A program made the position numbers and the translations under genes. Shown piece by piece: positions 28,637 to 37,464 of a DNA stretch of 64,000 nucleotides. Origin of the DNA: Citricoccus alkalitolerans. GTDB taxonomy: Bacteria; Actinomycetota; Actinomycetes; Actinomycetales; Micrococcaceae. Each line of letters begins with the position of its first letter. The first letter of the stretch is position 1. The notes under the pieces were generated by a model, which was given only the letters and a program-made list of their open reading frames with translations, was not told where the DNA came from and did not search any database. Where the stretch lies: positions 248,001 to 312,000 of the forward strand of contig NZ_BAAALH010000002.1 of the NCBI RefSeq assembly GCF_039528175.1. Direction: 5' to 3'.

Positions 28637-29451
28637 CCACCCCCTCTGCGCAACCCGTCCCGCAGGCGGCGACCGTCCTACTGCTCCGCGATGCACCAGA
28701 CGGTCGAGCTCCGGAGATCTTCACCATCACCCGCTCGACAGCCCTGGACTTCAGCGCCGGGGTCTCGGCCTTTCCGGGCGGACGCATCGATGACACGGAC
28801 GACCTGGACCCATCCCTCTGGGACGGGACGGACCTGCCCGCCTGGGGGCTACTGCTCGGGCTGGAACCAGACGGGGCCGGAAAGGTGCTGGCCGGCGTCG
28901 TACGGGAAACCTTCGAGGAGACCGGCATCCTGCTGGCCCGGCATCGGGACGGGACCCCCGTGGGCCCCGAGCTGCTGACGTCGCTGCCGACCGACACCCG
29001 CGAGCGCGTCGAACGGCTCGAGCTGGACTTCGGCGGCCTGTTGTCCGAGCACGGACTGCTGCCGGACGTCCGCGGCCTGCGCCCCCTCTCCCGGTGGATC
29101 ACCCCCGAGGGCCCGCCGCGACGGTACGACACGTACTTCTTCGCTGCCGCCCTTCCTGACGGCCAGCGACCGGGGACCCTGTCCTTCGAGGGCATCGCCA
29201 GCCGGTGGACAACGGCGGCCGAGGCACTGGCCGACTTCCAGACCGGCCGGCACCGGCTGATGCCGCCGACCTGGTCTCAGTTCCGGGCACTGCTCCCGGC
29301 CCGCTCGGTGGTCGAGGCCCTGGCACCCGCAGGGACGATCGAGGCGGTCGAGCCCACCGTCGTCGCATCACCCCACCAGATCATCGGATTCGACGACGCC
29401 GAGATCTACGCTCGGGAACTGGCCGACGGGTGGCCTGCGACCGGGGCGTGA
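28633..29451 (+). CDS. Nudix hydrolase, NUDT19-like
   Basis: A 272-residue Nudix protein. The catalytic helix GVVRETFEETGILLARH is clear. The preceding glycine part, GVSAFPGGRIDDTDD, lies about 45 residues earlier, so the Nudix box is split by an insertion. This is a feature of NUDT19/RP2-type enzymes, which cleave CoA and CoA esters. The start ATG 28633 overlaps the tetR stop as ATGA; the frame is open further upstream over tetR but is not coding. A CoA-diphosphatase fits this acyl-CoA neighbourhood. No activity can be proven from sequence. Confidence 0.82.
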   Translation: MTTPSAQPVPQAATVLLLRDAPDGRAPEIFTITRSTALDFSAGVSAFPGGRIDDTDDLDPSLWDGTDLPAWGLLLGLEPDGAGKVLAGVVRETFEETGILLARHRDGTPVGPELLTSLPTDTRERVERLELDFGGLLSEHGLLPDVRGLRPLSRWITPEGPPRRYDTYFFAAALPDGQRPGTLSFEGIASRWTTAAEALADFQTGRHRLMPPTWSQFRALLPARSVVEALAPAGTIEAVEPTVVASPHQIIGFDDAEIYARELADGWPATGA

Positions 29452-29536
29452 CCCTGAGGTGAAACGTCAAGAAGCCATTCATTCTCCTGGCGAGAGGAGA
29501 TCGCTGCACTCCTCGGAATTTCAGACGGTAAAGATT

Positions 29537-29551
29537 TGGTCTTTTTGACCA
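29537..29551. promoter_or_regulatory. inverted repeat upstream of aceA
   Basis: TGGTC-TTTTT-GACCA lies in the 272-base gene-free region before isocitrate lyase, about 175 bases above its start, in an AT-rich patch. It could be an operator for glyoxylate-shunt control. No known RamB- or GlxR-type consensus was recognised. Confidence 0.35.
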
Positions 29552-29723
29552 GGGTCGGAAATGGTGACGATTTTCTCCCGACTTCTCCCCCGGGTCGGGC
29601 GAAAGGCGTCAAGACTGGATCTCAACGAAGCGATGCACATCACTTCGAGATCCCAGATCAGCACCATCTCGGTAGGCGTGGCGACCAGTCAGGGCACCGC
29701 GCAGACCCCCGAAGGAGACTGCC

Positions 29724-31028
29724 ATGACCGAGCAGAACACCCAGCACACCCCGGCCAGCGCCGAGCAGATCCAGCACGACTGGGACCACAACTCCCGCTG
29801 GGCCACCACTGAGCGCACCTACACCGCCGAGGACGTCGTCAAGCTCCGCGGCCGCGTCCAGGAGGAGCACACGCTGGCCCGCCGCGGCTCCGAGAAGCTC
29901 TGGGAGCAGCTGACCAGCGAGCACGCCGAGGGCTCCTACACCAACGCCCTGGGCGCCCTCACCGGAAACCAGGCCGTCCAGCAGGTCAAGGCCGGGCTGC
30001 GCGCCATCTACCTCTCCGGCTGGCAGGTCGCCGCCGACGCCAACCTCTCCGGCCACACCTACCCGGACCAGTCCCTGTACCCGGCCAATTCGGTGCCGCA
30101 GGTCGTTCGCCGCATCAACAACGCCCTGATGCGCGCCGACCAGATCGAGTTCTCCGAGGGTGTCCAGACCGTGGACGACTACCTGGTCCCGATCGTCGCC
30201 GACGCCGAGGCCGGCTTCGGCGGCCCCCTGAACGCCTACGAGCTGATGAAGTCCATGATCTCCTCCGGCGCCTCCGGCGTGCACTGGGAGGACCAGCTGG
30301 CCTCCGAGAAGAAGTGCGGCCACCTCGGCGGCAAGGTCCTCATTCCCACCGGCCAGCACATCCGCACCCTGAATGCCGCCCGCCTCGCGGCCGACGTTGC
30401 CAATGTCCCCTCCGTGATCATCGCCCGCACCGACGCCGAGGCAGCCACCCTGATCACCTCGGACGTGGACTCCCGCGACTCCGACTTCATCACCGGTGAG
30501 CGCACCGCGGAGGGCTTTTACAAGGTCCGCAACGGGATCGAGCCCTGCATCGCCCGTGCCAAGGCCTACGCCCCGTACTCCGACCTCATCTGGATGGAGA
30601 CCGGTACCCCGGACCTGGAGCTGGCCAAGAAGTTCGCCGAGGCCGTCAAGTCCGAGTTCCCGGACCAGATGCTCTCCTACAACTGCTCGCCGTCCTTCAA
30701 CTGGAAGAAGAACCTGGACGATGCCACCATCGCCAAGTTCCAGCGGGAGCTCGGCGCCATGGGCTACACCTTCCAGTTCATCACCCTGGCCGGCTTCCAC
30801 GCCCTGAACCACTCCATGTTCGATCTGGCCACCGGCTACAAGGAGCGACAGATGTCCGCCTACGTGGAGCTGCAGGAGCGCGAGTTCGCCGACGAGGCCC
30901 GCGGCTACACCGCCACCAAGCACCAGCGCGAAGTCGGCACCGGCTACTTCGACGCCATCTCCACCGCTCTGAACCCGGAGAGCTCCACCACCGCGCTCGC
31001 CGGCTCCACCGAGGCCGGTCAGTTCTGA
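29724..31028 (+). CDS. aceA: isocitrate lyase
   Basis: Splits isocitrate into glyoxylate and succinate, the first step of the glyoxylate shunt. The 434 residues are of normal length for the short bacterial form. The catalytic motif KKCGH is at 196-200, with PIVADAEAGFGG before it, HWEDQL, and NCSPSFNWKK near 310. The ATG at 29724 has GAAGGAGA upstream. Malate synthase follows after a gap that includes an N run. Together they allow growth on acetyl-CoA derived from the neighbouring branched-chain acid operons. Confidence 0.97.
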   Translation: MTEQNTQHTPASAEQIQHDWDHNSRWATTERTYTAEDVVKLRGRVQEEHTLARRGSEKLWEQLTSEHAEGSYTNALGALTGNQAVQQVKAGLRAIYLSGWQVAADANLSGHTYPDQSLYPANSVPQVVRRINNALMRADQIEFSEGVQTVDDYLVPIVADAEAGFGGPLNAYELMKSMISSGASGVHWEDQLASEKKCGHLGGKVLIPTGQHIRTLNAARLAADVANVPSVIIARTDAEAATLITSDVDSRDSDFITGERTAEGFYKVRNGIEPCIARAKAYAPYSDLIWMETGTPDLELAKKFAEAVKSEFPDQMLSYNCSPSFNWKKNLDDATIAKFQRELGAMGYTFQFITLAGFHALNHSMFDLATGYKERQMSAYVELQEREFADEARGYTATKHQREVGTGYFDAISTALNPESSTTALAGSTEAGQF

Positions 31029-31062
31029 TCCCACCGGATCACCGCGACGCCGGCCGCCAACC

Positions 31063-31085
31063 NNNNNNNNNNNNNNNNNNNNNNN
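31063..31085. other. assembly gap (23 N)
   Basis: N run between aceA and aceB. True length unknown; no inverted repeat is visible in the immediate flanks. Confidence 0.95.
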
Positions 31086-31205
31086 TCACCCCGCACACAC
31101 CCCTGGGGCTCTTCCATCGACTTTCCCGACACCGCGCGTTCTTCAGAACGCGCACCGCGTCACCGCCATCATGGCGGGCGCGGACGACTCCCCGAGGAGG
31201 CTCCC

Positions 31206-32888
<1,683 letters not shown>

Positions 32889-32897
32889 GATTCGATC

Positions 32898-32932
32898 GCG
32901 GCGGGGCCAGGATCTGGTCCTGGCACCGCCGC
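32898..32932 (+). terminator. terminator hairpin after aceB
   Basis: GCGGCGGGGCCAGGA (32898-32912) pairs with TCCTGGCACCGCCGC (32918-32932), 14 of 15 positions, with a 5-base loop, starting ten bases after the aceB stop. The sequence after it (GGTTCTAC) has little U tract. Confidence 0.65.
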
Positions 32933-32950
32933 GGTTCTACGGTGGCCGTC

Positions 32951-33319
32951 ATGGACATGAAGATCGAGCTGGTCGCCATTCCGGTCACGGACGTCGACCG
33001 GGCGAAATCCTTCTACGTGGACCAGGTCGGCTTCCACGCCGACCACGACTACGTCCTCTCCCCCGAGCTGCGCTTCGTCCAGCTCACCCCGCCGGGATCG
33101 GCCTGCTCGATCGTGCTGGGCATGGGCATCACCGAGATGGCACCCGGCACGCAGAAGGGCCTGCAGATGGTCATCGAGGACGCGGAGGCAGCCCTCGCTG
33201 AACTGTCCGGCCGTGGGGTGGAGTGCAGCGGCGTGGACGAACAGGACTGGGGCCGGTTCGTCCACTTCGCCGATCCGGACGGCAACACCTGGTCGTTGCA
33301 GCAGATGCCGGTGCGCTGA
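32951..33319 (+). CDS. VOC (glyoxalase/bleomycin-resistance fold) protein
   Basis: A 122-residue vicinal-oxygen-chelate protein: IELVAIPVTDVDRAKSFYVDQVGF at the start, LRFVQLTPPGSACSIVLG in the middle and VHFADPDGNTWSLQQMP at the end. One such unit usually dimerises to form a metal site. The ATG at 32951 is chosen; a GTG at 32942 and an ATG at 32957 are also in frame, and no strong ribosome site distinguishes them. It sits after the aceB terminator and ends one base before the convergent DinB-type gene. Substrate cannot be inferred. Confidence 0.82.
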   Translation: MDMKIELVAIPVTDVDRAKSFYVDQVGFHADHDYVLSPELRFVQLTPPGSACSIVLGMGITEMAPGTQKGLQMVIEDAEAALAELSGRGVECSGVDEQDWGRFVHFADPDGNTWSLQQMPVR

Positions 33320-34018
33320 CTACCAGGCAGGCAGCTCCGGCAGCGGCCCCTCGGCCTCGATGCCGTCCGACTCACCGCGGGCCAGCCAGGCGAGCAGGCC
33401 CTCGCGGTCCGAGACCACCGTCAGGGCGCCATCACCGATGACCCACTCATCACGCTCCTCGGTCTTCAGCGTCAGACCGGGCGCGTTGCGGACCCGCATG
33501 GCCCGGACGGCCGCTTCCACCGCATTGAGCAGGGAGTCCGGATCGGCCTCCTCGATCGTCCAGGCGGTGTTCAGGTCGCCATGGTGGACCACCACCTCCG
33601 AGATGCGCACGGCGACGAGGGAGGTGGCGGGAAGGGGCGTCTCACCGATGCGCACCTCCTCCGCCCGGAGCTCCCCGGTCAGCCGCTCAGACTGTTCAGA
33701 GAAGGCCCGGGACGCCTCGCCCAGCTCGGCGATGAGTTCCTTCCGGGACAGGCCGGCAAGGCGGGCAATCTCCTCCGCACGCGCCTCCCGCGAGGGATAG
33801 ATCTGCTGCTCCTCCCCAGTGACCGCCCAGTCCACCATCCGCACCAGGGCCCGGGCATTGGAGGCCAGATGGGCCACGACGTCGGCCCGACTCCAGCCCT
33901 CGCAGAGCGAGGGCGCGGTCAGCTCGTCCTCGGAAAGGGAGTCGACGGTGGCCAGGAGCATGGCGGTCTCGCGAGCCAGCCGTGACTGGTCCGAGTGCAG
34001 GCGTGCGGGATTGATCAT
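33320..34018 (-). CDS. mycothiol-dependent maleylpyruvate isomerase-like (DinB fold) protein
   Basis: A 232-residue protein of the MDMPI/DinB-2 group: a four-helix bundle with a metal site using the His of SRADVVAHLASNARALVRMV near 44-61 and the His of SEVVVHHGDLNTAW, and a smaller C-terminal domain. Such proteins in actinobacteria are mycothiol-dependent transferases or detoxification enzymes; most have no known substrate. Its stop codon directly abuts the VOC gene stop from the other strand. Start ATG 34018. Family call good; function open. Confidence 0.82.
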   Translation of the reverse strand: MINPARLHSDQSRLARETAMLLATVDSLSEDELTAPSLCEGWSRADVVAHLASNARALVRMVDWAVTGEEQQIYPSREARAEEIARLAGLSRKELIAELGEASRAFSEQSERLTGELRAEEVRIGETPLPATSLVAVRISEVVVHHGDLNTAWTIEEADPDSLLNAVEAAVRAMRVRNAPGLTLKTEERDEWVIGDGALTVVSDREGLLAWLARGESDGIEAEGPLPELPAW

Positions 34019-34041
34019 GGGCTCACCCTAGCGAGGCGGCT

Positions 34042-34188
34042 GTGAGCCTCGCCACGGCGGGTGCCACCATGGCGGAATTCGGCCTGACCGTGGCGGGCAT
34101 CGCCGCGGCCTTCTGGGGCTTCCTGGCCGGCGCGCTCGTCTCGGTGATCCTCTCCTTCACCCTGCGACGTCGGCACCCTGGAGCATGA
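34042..34188 (+). CDS. small single-pass membrane protein, 48 aa
   Basis: A short frame, GTG 34042 to TGA 34188, with GAGG five bases upstream of the start; an ATG at 34069 would give 39 residues. It contains one strong hydrophobic helix (LTVAGIAAAFWGFLAGALVS region) followed by LRRRHPGA, so the positive-inside rule puts the C-terminus in the cytoplasm. It is divergent from the DinB-type gene. There is no recognised family, and the coding status rests on the helix plus ribosome site only. Confidence 0.35.
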   Translation: MSLATAGATMAEFGLTVAGIAAAFWGFLAGALVSVILSFTLRRRHPGA

Positions 34189-34266
34189 TCGTCGGGGCAG
34201 CACGCTTGCCCGTGCCCTGCCGGGTTGCCACACTGGGGTTCCCCGCCATCTGATAAAGGAGTCGCC

Positions 34267-34467
34267 GTGGACCACGTGAATCCCGAAGTGCCCGAAGAGG
34301 ACCGCCTGGACGAACCGCAACCGCAACTCTCGGGTGACGAAGCGCTGAACGAGCCGCCCGTCGCCGACGATCCTGTCGAGACGGCAGCGCACCGCCACGA
34401 TGAGGAACTGGCCGAGGAATGGGAGAACGAGTCCTTTCCAGCCTCCGACCCGCCGTCCAACTACTAG
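34267..34467 (+). CDS. small acidic protein with SFPASDPP tail
   Basis: A 66-residue, very acidic protein starting at GTG 34267 with a strong AAAGGAG five bases upstream. It has no hydrophobic segment and is rich in Glu, Asp and Pro, so it is probably disordered for most of its length. The last residues, EEWENESFPASDPPSNY, contain the ESFPASDPP motif I know from the ends of small uncharacterised bacterial proteins. It is followed by a clear terminator. Function unknown. Confidence 0.65.
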   Translation: MDHVNPEVPEEDRLDEPQPQLSGDEALNEPPVADDPVETAAHRHDEELAEEWENESFPASDPPSNY

Positions 34468-34482
34468 TCCAGAAGTCAACAC

Positions 34483-34520
34483 GCCCCCGCCTCTCCGCGA
34501 GATCGCAGGGAGACGGGGGC
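34483..34520. terminator. bidirectional terminator hairpin
   Basis: GCCCCCGCCTCTCC (34483-34496) pairs with GGGAGACGGGGGC (34508-34520) with one bulge and an 11-base loop. It lies between the small acidic protein gene and the convergent thioesterase. Confidence 0.65.
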
Positions 34521-34547
34521 GCCCGCACCGAAGCCGATGGAGCTCGG

Positions 34548-34946
34548 TCAGTCCGCCCAGTTCCACTCGTCGAGTTGGGCGCGTTCCTCCGCAGTCAACG
34601 CCCGGGACTGGCCCGTCCCATCCACATTGACCATGATCGCGTCCACCGTGAACACCGGCGCTCCGTCTTGGATCCCGCGATGGCGCAAGGTGAATGACTT
34701 CGTGCCGATCCTGCGGACACCCACCTGCATGGTGAGGCTCGGGCCGTACTTGGTCTGAGCGTGATAGTCGATCTCCTGGCGGGCCACCACCAAGCTCGTC
34801 GGACCGGTAGGTACCCGGTGCAGATGGGCGTGGAATCGGATTCGCGCCTCCTCGGCCAGGGCCACGATCTTCGCATTGTTGACGTGCCCCTGCAGGTCCT
34901 GATCAGACCACCGCAGGTCCATCTCGAATTCATAAGGTGCGGACAT
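34548..34946 (-). CDS. acyl-CoA thioesterase, 4HBT hotdog family
   Basis: A 132-residue hotdog thioester hydrolase: FEMDLRWSDQDLQGHVNNAKIVALAEEARIRF at 7-38 carries the active-site Asp and GHVNN turn, and the rest (DYHAQTKYGPSLTMQVGVRRIGTKSFTLRH) gives the beta sheet. The ATG at 34946 lies inside the last codons of the DNA methyltransferase, a 17-base overlap in a different frame, so the two are probably co-transcribed. This is the typical length for YbgC/FcbC-type enzymes. Substrate unknown. Confidence 0.88.
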   Translation of the reverse strand: MSAPYEFEMDLRWSDQDLQGHVNNAKIVALAEEARIRFHAHLHRVPTGPTSLVVARQEIDYHAQTKYGPSLTMQVGVRRIGTKSFTLRHRGIQDGAPVFTVDAIMVNVDGTGQSRALTAEERAQLDEWNWAD

Positions 34947-36081
34947 GGGTCGCGTCGTCCTTCTTCCTCGTAGTGCTCATATTGACCGCCCTGCCCGTGC
35001 TGACCAGGGAAAAACGGCCACCGCTCATGGCCGCTCCGGCCGCGGCCTGTGCCGCCTCGACCTTCTCGGCCGGCCCGGCCACGAAGACCAGCTCCGTGTT
35101 GCGCAGGTGTGACACCTTCCCCACCTTCTCCCCCGTGGGCGAATGGATGCCGATGCTCGCCCCCACGTAGCGCTTCGAGTCGAAGCCCAGCACGGCCACC
35201 TCCTCATGGCCGGCCTCCCGCAGGGAATCCTCCATGGCGTCCGCGGTGATCCACGATTCGTCGTTGTAGGACACGATGACCACCTCGGACCGGATCCGGG
35301 TGAGCACGTCCGCGAGCGCCGCCGGCATGGTCCTCTTGGAATTGAAGACGCTGCGGGTGTCCTCGTCCCGCACGTCCACCCGCTTGCAGGCCACCCCGTA
35401 GTGCTCCGGCTCGTCCCAGCGGACCAGGGTCTCCCAGACGTGATAGTTGGCGTAGTAGCGGTGCTGGTTGTACGGCGGGTCCACGTAATACAGATCGGCA
35501 CAGGGCAGGGTGTCCACCGTGTCCATCACGTCCCCGACCACCACTGCCCCGGGGCCGTCCAGCAACGTGGGCATCCGCAGTTCCAGGTCCCGGCCGCTGC
35601 GCCGGGCCCAGGACTTCAGGTAGGCCATCTGGATTCCCGTGGTGGAGTCCACCCGATCGGCTGCCTCCAGCAGGGAGGTCAGCAGGATGAGGTACCAGGG
35701 GGTGCCGGCGTACTCGTCTTCGATACGCTGCCGGATCGCGTCGATCCGCATGCCGTTCTGGGGTTGGAAGTAGCGTGCCTGCTCGCAGAACGTGGCCGTC
35801 ACGTAGCCGCGGGCCGGCGTCGTGCCCTGAAGGTCCGTCAGGATCGCAGCGAGCTCGGTCCGGTTGACGTCCCGCGCGTCCGTGGCGATGTAGCAGCCGG
35901 CGAGCACGCCGGTGTAGGTGGCCCGGTCCGAGGCCGTGGTGCAGATCCCCCGGCGCTTGAATTCCTGGGCCACTCGGGTGGTGCCGGAGAAGAGGTCGAC
36001 GGCGGTGCGGGCACCGGCCGCTGACGCCATGGCACCCAGCACGGGCACCAACAACCGCTTGGAGCCCAGGTACTTGATCAT
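34930..36081 (-). CDS. solitary DNA adenine methyltransferase (D12 class)
   Basis: A 383-residue N6-adenine methyltransferase of the Dam/D12 type. The SAM-binding motif is split between KYLGSKRLLVP (3-13) and TAVDLFSGTTRVAQEFKRRG (26-45); the catalytic motif DPPYNQHRYY is at 201-210. A C-terminal basic tail follows about residue 340. No restriction endonuclease gene is seen next to it, so it is an orphan methylase, possibly with an epigenetic or phage-protective role. It starts at ATG 36081 and its end overlaps the thioesterase gene. Recognition sequence cannot be predicted. Confidence 0.85.
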   Translation of the reverse strand: MIKYLGSKRLLVPVLGAMASAAGARTAVDLFSGTTRVAQEFKRRGICTTASDRATYTGVLAGCYIATDARDVNRTELAAILTDLQGTTPARGYVTATFCEQARYFQPQNGMRIDAIRQRIEDEYAGTPWYLILLTSLLEAADRVDSTTGIQMAYLKSWARRSGRDLELRMPTLLDGPGAVVVGDVMDTVDTLPCADLYYVDPPYNQHRYYANYHVWETLVRWDEPEHYGVACKRVDVRDEDTRSVFNSKRTMPAALADVLTRIRSEVVIVSYNDESWITADAMEDSLREAGHEEVAVLGFDSKRYVGASIGIHSPTGEKVGKVSHLRNTELVFVAGPAEKVEAAQAAAGAAMSGGRFSLVSTGRAVNMSTTRKKDDATHVRTL

Positions 36082-36274
36082 GCATCGAACCTAACCGACC
36101 GGTGACCTGCGGCGGGGTAGGCACGGCCCGCCGGTGCTTTCAGATCCGCCGCAGACAGGACAGGATGGCAGTCAGGAGAACCAGAACGGTGCAACCGACT
36201 CACCGATCGGTGGCACCATGGGCCCCGAGTCGAGGTTCAGCGCACCGGCGCAGACGAAGAGGAGAGGACATCCC

Positions 36275-37402
36275 GTGCCCATCAAGGATCCGATAGACGC
36301 AACGCTCGACGCGGCCGACTCTCCGGAGCCGGACCACGGCAGCAAGCCCGATGATCCACCCAAGCTCAAGGGCGCCAGCTGGAAGTACGCCTTCAAGCGC
36401 GCTCTCAAGGAGTTCGGCACCGACAGCGGCACCGACCTGGCCGCCCGGCTGACCTACTACATGGTGCTGTCCCTGGCACCGGCCCTGCTGGCCATCTTCT
36501 CGATCATCACGCTCGTGCTCGCCAACAACGCCGACACGGTCACCACGCTCGTGGACGACCTGGTCCAGCAGTACGTGCCGGCGGACTACCAGAGCCTCGT
36601 GGTCGACCTCGTGGACACGATGATCAGTTCCGCCACCGGAGGCGTCATCGCCTTGATCATCGGTATCGCCACCGCCCTGTGGTCGGCCTCCGCCTACGTC
36701 AAGGCCTTCTCGCGGTCCATGAACGCCATCTACGGGGTGGAGGAGGGGCGTGGGCTGGTGAAGCAGCTCGGGACCATGCTGCTAGTCACCCTGTCCCTGC
36801 TCCTCGGCGTGGTGCTCATCCTGGTCTCGCTCGCCCTGAACCAGTCGCTGGTCGACGGCGTCCTGGGCCCGATCGCCGAACCCCTCGGGCTGGGCGGCAC
36901 CCTGGCCTTCCTGTCCGAGACCTTCCTGCCGATCTGGGCCTGGGTCAAGTGGCCGGTCATCCTGGCGCTCGTGATCACCATGATCGCCATGCTGTACTAC
37001 TTCACGCCCAACGTGAAACAGCCCAAGTTCACCTGGGTCGGCATCGGCTCGGTCGTGGCGATCGTCGGCATCGCCATCGCGGGCGTGGCCCTGTCCATCT
37101 ACCTGACGCAGTTCGCCGGGTACAGCTCCTACGGTGCGATCGGCACCGTGATGGCGCTGCTGTTCGTCCTCTGGATCTTCAACATCGTGCTGTTGCTGGG
37201 TGCGGAGGTCGACGCGGAGGTCGAGCGCGCGCGGCAGCTGCAGGCTGGGATCCCGGCCGAGGAGATGATCCAGCTCCCGCCGCGGGACATCTCCAAGGTG
37301 GAGAAGGCCAAGGAAGCCCGGGACAAGCTGGAAGCCGACGGGCGCGTGCTGCGCCTGACTTACGGCGCCGAAGGCCACGAGGAGCCCACCCGCCAGGACT
37401 GA
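36275..37402 (+). CDS. YihY/BrkB-family membrane protein
   Basis: A 375-residue inner-membrane protein of the YihY/virulence factor BrkB family. After a charged leader come about six membrane helices. Family features seen are LTYYMVLSLAPALLAIFSIITL, GIATALWSASAYVKAFSRSMNAIYGVEE, FTPNVKQPKFTWVGIGSVVAIV and AGYSSYGAIGTVMALLFVLWIFNIVLLLGAEVDAEVERA. The C-terminal 60 residues are cytoplasmic and charged. The start is GTG 36275, with GGAGAGGA upstream; an ATG at 36218 lacks a site. The biochemical role of the family is unsettled. It ends before a 36-base palindrome. Confidence 0.9.
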   Translation: MPIKDPIDATLDAADSPEPDHGSKPDDPPKLKGASWKYAFKRALKEFGTDSGTDLAARLTYYMVLSLAPALLAIFSIITLVLANNADTVTTLVDDLVQQYVPADYQSLVVDLVDTMISSATGGVIALIIGIATALWSASAYVKAFSRSMNAIYGVEEGRGLVKQLGTMLLVTLSLLLGVVLILVSLALNQSLVDGVLGPIAEPLGLGGTLAFLSETFLPIWAWVKWPVILALVITMIAMLYYFTPNVKQPKFTWVGIGSVVAIVGIAIAGVALSIYLTQFAGYSSYGAIGTVMALLFVLWIFNIVLLLGAEVDAEVERARQLQAGIPAEEMIQLPPRDISKVEKAKEARDKLEADGRVLRLTYGAEGHEEPTRQD

Positions 37403-37419
37403 CTCTTCCACCTCCCCGC

Positions 37420-37455
37420 TGTGGGGTCAGGTCGACCGGTCGACCTGACCCCACA
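37420..37455. terminator. 36-base perfect palindrome between convergent genes
   Basis: TGTGGGGTCAGGTCGACC followed immediately by its exact reverse complement, 18 bases per arm and no spacer. It lies 17 bases after the yihY-type stop and 10 bases beyond the nuclease stop. In RNA it would form a very stable hairpin usable from both strands. No U tract follows on either side, so it may act as a U-independent terminator or as a 3'-end protector. Confidence 0.7.
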
Positions 37456-37464
37456 GGTGTGTTC

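Noticed and set aside
29658..31034. Gly/Val-rich frame antisense to aceA
   Set aside because: Mirror of isocitrate lyase codons; repetitive composition follows from the codon bias of the real gene.
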